A stretch of DNA of 64,000 nucleotides. It comes from Celoporthe dispersa (lineage: Eukaryota; Ascomycota; Sordariomycetes; Diaporthales; Cryphonectriaceae). The DNA lies in NCBI GenBank assembly GCA_016584495.1, contig WAID01000001.1:1302001-1366000 (forward strand), in the 5' to 3' direction. Both the position numbers and the translations under genes were made by a program. The notes below the pieces were generated by a model, which saw only the letters and a program-made list of their open reading frames with translations, was not told where the DNA came from and searched no databases. Positions 20,435-31,838 of this stretch are shown here, piece after piece (positions within the stretch are counted from its first letter, which is position 1; every line of letters begins with the position of its first letter).

Positions 20435-23278
20435 CGCCACAACAAGGGCAAGTCCAGTCTTGGGAGGCGATATAGATAATGGGGTCTATCCCAGATACTT
20501 ACTGATGCCAGTATTCGGATGTCAGTGTGTCCATGAAACAACCAATCCACCTGCGTCCCATCAAATGTCTCTGGGTTCCACAGATTAAGCAGTGGTCGCA
20601 GGGCGCGCGTTAGCTACTGGCGGCGGCCCGTCAATGCGATTTGGGATGAGGTGAAGTCGAGTCCGGAGCCCAGGATCAGCAAGGACGGAACCCTGAGGGC
20701 CATGTAGATCAGACGCTGGAGGGAGTTTCGCTCGAGCAACTGGTCGTTCCAGATTGGCAGTGCAATGCGATACACCGCAGTGAAAGAGTTGAGACGAGCT
20801 GCGTCGGAGATCGCAGTGATCGTAGTCGCAATGAGGCTGATCTGGTGTTTCGGCCGGACCAGGATACCTACCCGAGGGGGTAATTTCTTCTCTCTTCTTC
20901 TTGTTTTTCTTTTTGGTCCCTACAAGGGACACGAACAGAGGGAATCACTTCATAAAAAAAAAAGGACCAAAAACATAAACTCAATTCATTCACCAGGCGT
21001 TGTCGTCAGAGTCATTGCCAGCTGCGCTGGAATTAATCATGCAGCGAAGTGAGGGGGGAATGGGAAAAATAAAAAGTGAACCAGACTGACGCGGCCCAGG
21101 AAGCTGCGAGGTGAGGTCGGACTCTGGGCTGCCTATGAATAGCAAGTCAGTCCACTGTGTGTGACCTGCCTAACAAGTGTGACAGGATCCTCGGCGCTTA
21201 ACATGACGAGGAGAGAGGCCAGCGGCCAGTGCTCGAGGGTGCCATGTGCAGCAAACCGATGGGATTCGCCAGAGGAACAGCGGAAGGCGTGGCGCTAGTC
21301 CGAGATCAGGGCGTCCTCGGGCTACGGCTGCAACCTAATGAGGACGTATCGCTACGCTAGTCGCCAGGGGTCCAGGGGCATGGTGGACCAAAGAGGTGCG
21401 GCTTAGGTATGCCTACCACCTGAGTGGGACACCTACAGCGCCGGGAGACTCCACCAAAACACGGTCGCATCTTCACCGGCCCGCCTAATGCAGAGGAGAG
21501 AGAATCTTGCTATGCTCTCTGCTGGCCAGATCTCCTCTCGACTGCAGTGTGTGTTGATGTTCTCTTTTCTGGTATCTAGATCCAATCGCGACGTCCTGTA
21601 ATTCTCTTCTATGCTTCTCATGTCCCCCGTCTACACGAAGACTACGGGCACTCTACAGGGTTTCTGTACGAGGCACGCACGAGGGTTCGTCTGATCGTCG
21701 GCTGGGGTCTAATAGCACTAACGAGGGTGTGAAGCACCACTAGTAGGGCTCCATCTTGGTGAGTGAGACCGGCTGCCACCTGCTGCCAAGCTTCTAGGCG
21801 CCCTGATCTGAATACCTTCAAACCGAACCCCGTCATCCCCTCCCTCCCTCCCCCCTCTCCCGTCTTGGTCCTCCAAGCCAGTCAGCTAATAATGAGAAAC
21901 ATATGCCCACTCTGATCTCAAGAATCGTTCGATGTAGACCCCAGAAAGTCTGCTCAACGAATGATCATGAGGACGATCTGCCTCTCTACCATTTATGTTC
22001 AGCGGCCCGGGTCTGGTGCAAGCAGCGCATGGGTGGCAGTCTCGGTCAGACCAGCGCCCAGCGTGTGGATATATGTCAAAATTTAAGCGTATTCAAGAGC
22101 CTCATATGCAGTAGGGGGAATTGAGTCCCTTCCTTTCCCCCCTTCCAAAAAACCCGTGCCATGCAGATGTGGGCGATGGGTTTCAAACGCCCTGGGTATG
22201 AAACCGCGGCGGGGAGAAGCTTGTTATAACCTCGCAGACGCGAACCCACGGGATGGATGCCCCCGCCATTACGAGCCCCAGGTCTCATTCCGGGGCGATG
22301 ACCTTCGGATATGTCATCTGGCTAGGCCATAGGACGACTTGTTCAGATCATCACCCGGGCATAGGACGACTTCTGGACGGAGTTGGAACCCGGAGTCCGG
22401 ACCGACTGGACTGCCATGGTGAGACGAGACAATACCGGACCATGTACGCCACATTTGACGACGACCAGACCAGCTACAACGGGCTCCAGATAAAGAGGAC
22501 GTGCCTTGTCGCGCAATGCACAAAGATGGATAGCCTCGATCGGGAACCGGCCGAGGTGCAGCAGCATGGCCTCCTGGACCAAAAGGGTGGGCCAGGGTCT
22601 TCCTCCGGGTGCGAGATTGTACGCACGCCAAGAGCAATCAGACTACAGATGTAGCAGCATGTGCCGGGCCAATGCTGTGGACAAGTTGACGATCCTCCTT
22701 TTGTTGTTATTCCCGCTACGAAGCCGTCTTTTTTTTTTTCCTCCCCTTCTTCTTCTCTCAAATGATCTTACTTTGCTATCTATTGCATTGGCGGGATTGA
22801 GGGCTGGATCTTGGATCTGAAGTGGGACCGCCCAAAGGAGATCCGTCACGCCGGGATCAGACCGGAATCAGGATCCTGATTTAAGGTTGTTCTGGAGGAG
22901 GAAGTTCTGTTAACTTGTAGTCCCAGCGGAACTCAACCCACTGTGTGCACCTCCTCTCCCCTCTCCCCACAGAGTCGCAGTCAATAGATGAACAAGCTTC
23001 TGCCAATTCCTCGCGCCCAGGAATCGGACAAACCATCTGCGATCTACCTTGGCACTCGCGATGTAATTAGCCCTAGAGGCGCTCAGACGTTCGAAGGCAT
23101 GCTGAAGAGAAGAGAGGGAAGGCAATGACGTACATTTTCGTACTTGGACGCACGCTGAACCGCCCCAGTCATGGGCCCAGCCAAAGCCAGTATTACCTGC
23201 CTGTATATGGATCCTCTCATAGTGTGCCTCTGCTCTGTTGTTAGCTGGCGAGTTCTTTGGCCTATTTCCACAGCTAGT

Positions 23279-23300
23279 TATATATATATGTGTGTGTGTG
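23279..23300 (+). repeat. (TA)n(TG)n compound microsatellite
   Basis: Alternating TA units run directly into TG units. Confidence 0.85.
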
Positions 23301-23919
23301 CTCTGAAAAGCTATCGGAAACCTCTGCGCAGAACTAGGTCATCCGATTCTCTAGTCGGTACACACTTCAGTTCTGATGGGCGCTTAGCCGGTTCAACATA
23401 TTCAGAGCCCGCCACAATCTCAATCCTAGACTTGCCCTCTCATTTCTCCATGGAAGGGACCTCGACCAAGAGCATCTATGCTACCAAATTCTAGAGGCTA
23501 GGACACATAGGAATTACCGCATAGCTTCTGTTGCAGGTCTAAAAGAAAGGGAGGAGGGAAGTAGCTCCTACATCTATAAACTTGTATCCGCACAATTTAC
23601 AGCAGGCGATATGAACAAGCCACTGGCAAATACTAAACGAGACGATCCTAGATATGTACAAGACTCGGATTTTCAGCTACGTGGACGTACTGTTCAAACC
23701 TGCGATGATGACGATATACAGCTTTGAGGGAACTCTTAGTTAAGCTACTATAGTGGTGGTAGACTCCTTTTTGCGTCGTCTTTTGCGAGTTGTAACTAGA
23801 CAAGTGCCCAACATTTTCATCTACATATCGCGATGCACATCGCCTTCTATGAAACCAAAAGAATCTTGTTCTCGAGCTTTACCTTGGTAACTTCGGGTTT
23901 ACCGTGTCCAGCCTCCTGT

Positions 23920-23932
23920 CCCCCCCCCCCCC
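23920..23932 (+). repeat. C13 homopolymer
   Basis: Thirteen consecutive C; the true length is uncertain. Confidence 0.8.
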
Positions 23933-25163
23933 TTCACCTCTGCCAGAGCCTATAATTATTGCAAAGTTACAGGAGACAGCATGATTGATTATAGACAACC
24001 ATCTTTCCGAGACTCTGCGGCAAGGAGTAGTATCAAGTGAGGCCTACTTTAACAGCCTCACCTGCTGCAATATGGGTATAGCCATGCGTTGGCGGTAGTA
24101 TATTTCCACGACGACAATTTTAGCGTGGATTTGGGCGCCTTGTATTTAGAGGGCGAGAACAGGCGACATGTTCTACTACTTAGTAGGTAAGCTTAAAAGT
24201 GACAGCGAGCACACCCAGGAACTTCGACACTAATTCATGTGTGGTAAAAACAAAACAAAGCCCACTCCGGATTGGCTCTGGGAGTGATCCTCTTAGCCGG
24301 GCGCAGAGACAGGGTCAGGAAAAGGCGAGGCGTCATCTCATACCTTGCATCCCGAACACGAGTAATTCAAGAAAGGCACTTGTCTCTTCATGATGGATAG
24401 AACGAGCTGATTGTTGAAAATGGCTCACGCGAAGTCGGGAATCCCTGCGCAGTCATTGAGGCGGAGCAGGTCCTGAGCCACCCACAGCCCGCCACTTTGC
24501 CAGCAGACAGGGCGTTACGTCAGCAGCAGCCAGGCAGGTTGTAAGCTTGTTGATGGCTTGAGCGAGGGGCGCACTGCTCTTTCTCGCTTGGCCAGGTTGC
24601 AGTGCGCACACAGCGCATAGCGCACAGCACATCTTCTGTCTCATCTCATCTTATTAGCCACTGCAGCCAGGCACATACAATTCATTTACTATCGCCGACT
24701 CCAAGGCGAGGAGAATCCGTCACGGCATACCGCCATTGGTTTACAAGCGCCGAACTCTCCTGTCAGATCCTACAAGCAGTAGTACAGACAGACCACCGTG
24801 CCTGCGTGCCAAGCAACCGTTTCATTCCCACCCCCAGGCGACGACGGGAGCTGCGACAAGAAACGTCCCCCACCACCACGCAATTGCATGCGCACGTCAC
24901 TCAGGTCTCCTCCAGGCAGCACCGACCTCGACCACCTGCGAACACGATTACGATAATCACCACCGAGCATCCCTCCTACTCTGGCGCCTAATCACAACGT
25001 CAAGCCAACCAGTATTTCCTGACGGCGTCGCGCGGGTTCCTGTCTGAGCCCTACCACCTCCCCCTCCACCCCCCCCTGATCCGTCCTTCGAAACTCCCAC
25101 GCATCCGGCTTGTCGACTGGCCTCAACACCACGAAGGCGCCTCCGTATTGTTGACCGCCCGCC

Positions 25164-28100
25164 ATGGTAAGTCCGTACCGGGCTGGCAGCAGCTCCAGCT
25201 CCCGCGTCGCGCAGACAGTCCTCCAGCTCACACAGTTACTTCTTCCTCGCAGGGTATCACGAACCGCCGCAAAGATAAGGGGGCTAAGCACGGCGGCGCG
25301 GCTGCTGCGTCCGGCGGCGGCCATGGGGGCTCCGGCGGCGCGAGGCCCAAGAAGGCCACCTTCGAGACGACCAAGAAGAAGGAGATTGGTGTGTCCGACC
25401 TCACCCTCCTCAGCAAGGTGTCCAACGAGGCCATCAACGAAAACCTGAAGAAGCGATTCGAGGGCGCCGAGATCTACACCTACATTGGCCACGTGCTGGT
25501 CTCCGTGAACCCCTTCCGCGACCTGGGCATCTACACCGAACAGGTCCTCGACAGCTACAGGGGGGAAGAACAGGCTGGAGATGCCCCCCACGTCTTCGCC
25601 ATCGCCGAGTCTGCATACTACAACATGAAGGCCTACAGCGACAACCAGTGTGTCATCATCTCGGGCGAATCGGGTGCTGGCAAGACGGAGGCTGCGAAGC
25701 GCATCATGCAGTACATCGCCAACGTGTCGGGCGGCGAGACGGGCGACATCCAGAAGGTCAAGGACATGGTGCTGGCAACCAACCCCTGCTGGAGTCCTTT
25801 GGCAACGCAAAGACGCTGCGGAACAACAACTCGTCGCGCTTCGGCAAATACCTGCAGATACACTTCAACGCACAGGGTGAGCCCATAGGAGCCGACATCA
25901 CCAACTATCTGCTCGAGAAGACCCGTGTCGTCGGCCAGATCACCAACGAGCGGAACTTCCACATCTTCTACCAGTTCACCAAGGGCGCATCGCAGCAGCA
26001 CCGCGAGCTCTTTGGCATACAAAAGCCCGAGACATATGTCTACACAAGCCGCTCCAAGTGTCTAGACGTCGACGGTATCGACGATCTGGCCGAGTTCCAG
26101 GACACGCTCAGCGCCATGAAGGTCATTGGCCTCTCGCAGGCGGAGCAGGACAACATCTTCAGGATGCTGGCTGCAATATTGTGGACGGGCAACCTGGTGT
26201 TCCGCGAGGACGACGACGGATACGCGGCAGTCTCGGACCAGTCCGTGGTGGATTTCTTGGCATACCTCTTGGAGGTCGATGCCCAGTCGCTCGTCAAGGC
26301 CATCACCATCCGCATTCTGACGCCGAGGAACGGAGAGGTCATCGAGTCGCCTGCCAACATGGCGCAGGCGACAGCTACCCGCGATGCGCTCGCCAAGGCT
26401 ATCTACAACAACCTTTTCGACTGGATCGTGGAAAGGGTCAACCAGTCCCTCAAGGCCAGGCAACCAGCATCGAACTCTATCGGCATTCTCGACATCTACG
26501 GCTTCGAGATCTTCGAGAAGAACAGCTTTGAGCAGCTGTGCATCAACTACGTCAACGAGAAACTGCAACAGATCTTCATCCAGCTGACGCTCAAGGCAGA
26601 GCAGGAGGAATATGCCCGGGAGCAGATCAAGTGGACCCCGATCACGTACTTTGACAATAAGGTTGTCTGTGATCTGATCGAGTCCATCCGCCCCCCGGGT
26701 ATCTTTTCTGCCATGAAGGACGCCACCAAGACCGCACACGCCGACCCAGCTGCCTGCGACCGCACCTTCATGCAGAGCATCAACGGCATGTCCAATGCCA
26801 ACTTGACGCCGCGCCAGGGAAGCTTCATCATTAGGCATTATGCTGGAGACGTGAGCTACACAGTCGACGGCATAACGGACAAGTGCAAAGATCAGCTCCT
26901 GAAGGGAGTCCAGAACCTGTTCCAGCGCAGCCAGAACAAGTTCATTCACACCCTGTTTCCTCACCAGGTTGACCAAGATAACAGAAAGCAGCCGCCTTCG
27001 GCCGGTGACAGGATAAGGGCCTCCGCGAACGCGCTGGTGGAGACTCTGATGAAGTGTCAGCCCTCATACATCCGGACGATCAAGCCGAATGAGAACAAGT
27101 CAGCCACCGAGTACAATGTGCCCAACGTGTTGCATCAGATCAAGTACCTCGGTCTCCAGGAAAACGTGCGCATCCGCCGAGCGGGATTCGCCTACCGCCA
27201 GAGCTTCGAGAAGTTCACCGATCGTTTCTTCTTGCTGTCTCCAGCTACATCGTACGCCGGAGAGTACACCTGGTCGGGCTCATATGACGCAGCTGTCAAG
27301 CAGATTCTGAAGGATACGAGTATCCCACAAGAGGAATGGCAGATGGGTGTGACAAAGGCCTTTATCAAGTCTCCAGAAACCCTTTTTGCCCTCGAGCACA
27401 TGCGAGACCGCTACTGGCATAACATGGCGACACGTATCCAGCGGATGTGGCGCGCGTACCTCGCATACAGAGCCGAATCCGCGACTCGTATCCAGCGATT
27501 CTTCCGCAAGAAGCGCACTGGGGCCGAATACCTGCAGCTGCGAGACCAGGGGCACCGCCTTCTGCAGAACCGAAAGGAGAGGCGGCGCTTCAGTCTGTTG
27601 GGCTCGCGTCGATTCTTGGGCGACTACCTGGGCATCAATGCTACTACTGGCCCTGGCAGTCAAGTGCGCAATGCCATCGGGCTAGGGGCCAATGAGAAGG
27701 CAGTCTTCTCGTCTCGGGGTGAGATCTTGGAGGCCAAGTTCGGCCGTTCCAGCAAGCCAAGCCCGAGAATCATCATCGTCACCAATAGCAAGTTCTACAT
27801 CGTGTCCCAGATGCTCAACAATGGCCAACTGCAGATCGCTGTCGAGCGCTCGGTTCCCACCGGAGCCATCAAATTCATCGGCACGTCAACGGCGCGAGAC
27901 GATTGGTTCTCCCTCGGCGTCGGGTCACCTCAAGAGCCTGATCCTCTCATGAATTGCGTGCTGAAGACGGAGCTGTTCACCCAGATGCAACGCGTCATGC
28001 CTGGTGGTTTCAACCTCAAGATTGGGGAGACGATCGAGTACGCGAAGAAGCCGAACAAGATACAGCTTGTCAAGGTGCTGAAGGACTCGCCGACACCGGT

Positions 28101-28969
28101 GGATTTCTACAAGAGCGGTGCTGTACACACACAGCCAGGAGAGCCCTCGAACTCGCTGTCGAGGCCAATGCCCAAGGCGAAGCCCGTGCCCCCGAGACCT
28201 ATCACCAGGGGCAAGCTCATCAAGCCTGGCGGACCGAACGGGCGACCCTCAAGAATCATGAACAACAGGACACCTCAGCCCCGTCCTGGCGCCGGAGCGG
28301 CGTCAGCGGCAGCAGCAGCAGCAGCTCCCCGGCCCGTTCCGGTGCCCAAGGCGGCCGCGTCAAGACCCGTTCCTACGCCGGCCGCCCTCCCTTCACATAC
28401 TCGAAATACGTCGGCTGCCTCCGGAACCCGTGTGCCGCCGCCGCCGCCGCCTGCTGCGCCGCCTGCAAAGGCCAAGGTTATGGCCAAGGTGCTGTACGAC
28501 TTTGCTGGCACCAAGGAGAACGAGTTGACGATCCGGGCGGGTGATTTGGTTGAGGTCGTTCAAAAGGAGAACAATGGTATGTTGCAACAACGACTGCCCG
28601 ACACTCATGAAGCTGAGCATTAACAACGAGACAGGATGGTGGCTAGCCAAGAACGCAAGCGGGCAGGCCTGGGTGCCCGCCGCCTACGTCGAAGAACAGG
28701 CACCTGCGCCGCCGCCGGCTACCTCACGAGCACCGCCGCCGCCGCCGAACGGGCGTGCTAAGCCGGCAGCACCAACGCCGCCCGCGCGCCCGGGGAAGAA
28801 GCCAGCAGCCCTGCAGGCTCGTGATTCAGGCATGAGTCTGGCCGGAGCCAACGGGTCCGACGGCAGCAGGAGTAACACGCCGACGCCCAGCCTGGCAGGT
28901 AGTCTGGCAGACGCCCTGTTGGCGAGGAAGAATGCGATGGCCAGGAAGGATGAGGAGGAGGACTGGTGA
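25164..28969 (+). CDS. MYO1: Class I myosin with SH3 and acidic Arp2/3-binding tail
   Basis: Actin motor for endocytosis at hyphal tips that also activates Arp2/3. Coding exons are 25164-25166 (the ATG alone), 25253-28576 and 28635-28969, with GTAAGT and GTATGT donors; the product starts MGITNRRKDKGAK. Motor motifs are the P-loop GESGAGKTEAAKR, switch I NNNSSRFGKY and switch II DIYGFEIF. Two IQ motifs (ATRIQRMWRAYLAYR, ATRIQRFFRKK) are followed by a TH1 domain, a Pro/Ala-rich TH2, an SH3 domain (VLYDFAGTKENELTI..GWWLAKN..WVPAAYVE) split by intron 2, and the acidic end DEEEDW. The frame breaks at CCCC, 25783-25786: one more C restores NPLLESFGNA and a protein of about 1220 residues. A sequence error is likely. 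Confidence 0.95.
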
Positions 28970-29378
28970 GCTAGTGATAGAGCTGTTTTGTGAGACTCAG
29001 TAGAAAGAAGCCGGCCGTAGAAGAGAAGAGGCCAAGTGGGTGGGTGGACTGGTGGCTCGGCTCGGCTTGGCTAGTTGACTGCTTTGGTTGGGAGGGTTCG
29101 ATTGATGTGCATAGCCCGGTCTGGTATTGGTTTTCCTCCCTCTCTCTTTCTGACGAGACGAGATAGACGAATGCCATCAGGATGATTGGCTTCAAAGCAA
29201 GAGAGCGCGTTTTTGTCGTGATCTTCAGGCTGGTGGCATGTCCACATTCTCAGGCTGCCACATGAAGAGCTGGTGTCATCGGTTGGGGCCGTTTGAAATT
29301 TTGTCGGGGCGCGAGCCCAGCTGTATGTGTGTATATATATATATATATACTTATATATGTATAGAGAGGCATGTCTAA
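28970..29378. other. Intergenic region between convergent MYO1 and PFA4
   Basis: 3' flanks of both genes, with a (TA)n microsatellite at 29332-29349. No coding sequence recognised. Confidence 0.5.
29332..29349 (+). repeat. (TA)n microsatellite
   Basis: Nine TA units in the shared 3' flank. Confidence 0.85.
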
Positions 29379-30905
29379 CTAAGCTTCACTGTTACCATAC
29401 GCCTTTCTCCTACGCAGCAGCTCGCCAAGAGGGACATCCTCGTCATCATCCTCTGCGTCCTCGTCCACGCCGTAGTCCCGTAGCCGGTCGCCCTCCGAGT
29501 TGGTCCAGCCAGGCTCTCCGTCCGCACCGTGTTCGAACCACGGCCGGCCGCGGACAGGTGGTATCGTCCCGTCATCCGCGTCCTCCTCCTCCTCGTCCTC
29601 CTCCTCGGTGCCGTATCCACCACTGGTGCTGTCACCGTCGCCGCCCACATACTCATAGCCCAGGTCCTCGAGCTCCTCGTCCTCGCCCAGCTCAGCAATC
29701 ACCCCGGACTCGCCCCTCCTCCTCCGCAGGTCCATCTCCTGCCTCGCCCTGAACGCAGCAACCTCCTCCCGCGGGTTCTTCCATTTGTTGTCGATACTCT
29801 CGACCTCAGCCCTCGAGGCGGCGGCGGCGCCTGGCCACACCGACCCCGCAGGGCCCGAACGGCGCATCTTGTCCGGGTCCGGGGGCGGCCACATGCCCAC
29901 GCGGTCGTTGAAACCGTTCTCCTCCCACTCCCAGCCCGTGCCCCTGCCCACCTCGGTGGAGACGGTAGGCCCGCCGCCCACGAGGGGGTCGAGCCACGAC
30001 AGGACGTTCCTGGTGCCCATGGCCTGGGCCATGTTAGCGAAGAAGCCGATGTCGTATGGAAACTCGACGCGGTCGATGCGCAGGGCGGGGGTCGTGCCAC
30101 CATCGCCCGCCGCCCACCAGCCGCCCTTTTTCGCGCGCAGCAGCACGGCCTCGTGGCGCTCGACCTCCCACCCCTCGATCATGGTCTGGTTCAGCACCCA
30201 GCTGCGGGCGGTGGTGATGAGCAGGACGCCCAGGCCGAGGCTGGCGAGGCCGCCGAGCAGGCCGAGGAGGGTCAGGTGGACCATGGCGGGGACGCTGGGC
30301 CCCAGGTAGGCGGGCAGGCGGGAGGAGTCGTCCCAGAAGAGGGCGCGGAAGCGCGGGTAGAGCAGGATGCAGTGGAGGTAGCCGAGGGCGAGGTTGGCGT
30401 AGACGAGGAGGCGGAGGAAGTAGGGGAAGGTCTGGAGGGAGACGCAGTTGCCCGTCCAGGGGCAGTGGTGGTCCATCTTGGGGATGCAGGTGCCGCAGTG
30501 GCGGCAGTGGTGGGCGCGGAGGGGCTTCGGGGCGGCGCATTTCTTGCACCAGCGGGCGGGTGTTGTCGGCTGTTTAGGGGACTGCTTGGTCGTCGAGGAG
30601 GAGAAGGAGGAGGGTTCGGCTTTGTTCTTCTTGTCGTCATCGTCGTCGTCGTCCGACTTTGGTGGGGGAAATGTGTATCTTCCTGGTGGCACGGTGCATG
30701 ACTTGTAATATGTCAACAACATACAGACGAGCAGGACGTTGAAGATGGCTGTTTCACGCCGTGTCATGGGGCCAGGCTCGAGATACTCGGCCGTGTTGAA
30801 GAGCCACTGTGAGGTATAGCCCAGAAAGAAGACGAGGAGGCAGGCGGCTGGTATGAACAGCCTCTGCAGGCTGTTCGAGACTGGTCCGGTCAGGAGGCCA
30901 GCCAT
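29379..30905 (-). CDS. PFA4: DHHC palmitoyltransferase, Pfa4 type
   Basis: S-acyltransferase of the ER membrane; yeast Pfa4 palmitoylates chitin synthase Chs3 so that it can leave the ER. Single exon, 508 residues, start MAGLLTGPVSNSLQRL at 30905. Two membrane segments (about 15-38 and 50-68) precede a Ser/Lys/Asp-rich loop and the Cys-rich domain CKKCAAPKPLRAHHCRHC, which runs into the catalytic MDHHCPWTGNCV. Two more segments follow (around YFLRLLVYANLALGYLHC and LTLLGLLGGLASLGLGVLL), with the Pfa4-like ..NQTMIEGWE element after them. The long acidic tail ends GELLRRRKAYGNSEA. The gene has no frame problems. It is divergent from the GT90 gene. Confidence 0.93.
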   Translation of the reverse strand: MAGLLTGPVSNSLQRLFIPAACLLVFFLGYTSQWLFNTAEYLEPGPMTRRETAIFNVLLVCMLLTYYKSCTVPPGRYTFPPPKSDDDDDDDKKNKAEPSSFSSSTTKQSPKQPTTPARWCKKCAAPKPLRAHHCRHCGTCIPKMDHHCPWTGNCVSLQTFPYFLRLLVYANLALGYLHCILLYPRFRALFWDDSSRLPAYLGPSVPAMVHLTLLGLLGGLASLGLGVLLITTARSWVLNQTMIEGWEVERHEAVLLRAKKGGWWAAGDGGTTPALRIDRVEFPYDIGFFANMAQAMGTRNVLSWLDPLVGGGPTVSTEVGRGTGWEWEENGFNDRVGMWPPPDPDKMRRSGPAGSVWPGAAAASRAEVESIDNKWKNPREEVAAFRARQEMDLRRRRGESGVIAELGEDEELEDLGYEYVGGDGDSTSGGYGTEEEDEEEEDADDGTIPPVRGRPWFEHGADGEPGWTNSEGDRLRDYGVDEDAEDDDEDVPLGELLRRRKAYGNSEA

Positions 30906-31838
30906 GGTGATGATGATCGTGTATCGTGTGATATGCTTGCTTGTTCTCAGGTGAGCACTGTCATCTTGAGCTCTGGGGTTCTTCCTGTAACCCCACCAAG
31001 ACGAGCTCGGAGGTTGCGATGTGGGCTGTATTGTGTTGGCCTCGTCAGAAGTGCCAGCTGGATGGTTGATGTCCGGGCTTCTGGAGGCTGTGAGCGCGTG
31101 CCTATCTAGGGGACGCGACGCTGGCCTGATCCCTGACTCTCCCCCTCCAGGGATTTATTAGTGGGTAACACCCTCCCCTTCTTTAGCGTCTCTTTTCCCC
31201 CTAATACCACCCCCGCCTCAGCGTCAGACCTCAGCCTCAGGGGACACCTATAATATTGGGTTTTCTCTCATTTCTCCTCTCTTGAGCAGCAGAGAGTAAT
31301 TGAGTCGAGTTTGGGATCGGCTTGACTCTGAAATACAGATGAATATGTAGCTTTGAATATTCTATAGTGTCTGTCTGAAAAGAAAGAAGAAGAAGAAGAA
31401 AAGAAAGAAAAGAAAAAACTCTGGCAAAATATCATTATTATTTCAAGGAAATACTGTGTCAACACGTAGGTCGACAACGATGATTTGTTCCAGATTTGTC
31501 CAGAATAGTCCGATCACGTCAGCCAGATTGCAGGAACACTTTCCCAGCAGCACAGAAAAATGACTTGTTCACCTGTTGACCCCAATATTATTTCTTCATA
31601 CAAACCAGGAGAGCTGGCAGGGAGCTGTGTGGCCCTAGCCTGGAAAGAAAAATGCTGAGCTGACGTAACGCCCATACGTTCGTTCTCGTAAGAAAAAGAC
31701 TTGTACGTACATAGTAGTAATAATATTAACCCTGAGGATTCCCAGGGCCCCCTTTTTTCCTTTCCAGAACCCAGGGTTTGCCAGCACACCTGGCCAACAC
31801 ACCTTCACACATCTCCAGATGGATGGTGTTTCCTAAGT
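30906..31838. promoter_or_regulatory. Divergent intergenic region, PFA4 to GT90
   Basis: About 0.9 kb containing both promoters, with AG-rich stretches near 31380-31420. No gene recognised. Confidence 0.45.

Larger units (their letters stand above)
19959..25163. promoter_or_regulatory. 5.2-kb divergent intergenic region, noxA to myosin-1
   Basis: No gene was recognised on either strand. The left end holds the noxA promoter and leader (GA repeat at 20417-20434), and the right end the myosin-1 promoter. In between are scattered low-complexity tracts, including TA/TG at 23279-23300 and C13 at 23920-23932. Short open frames such as 22253-22654 look random. Confidence 0.45.

Noticed and set aside
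26062..26976. 304-codon frame antisense to MYO1
   Set aside because: Shadow of the motor domain on the other strand.
29529..30701. 390-codon frame antisense to PFA4
   Set aside because: Shadow of a GC-rich coding exon with Ala/Gly/Val-biased composition and no motif.
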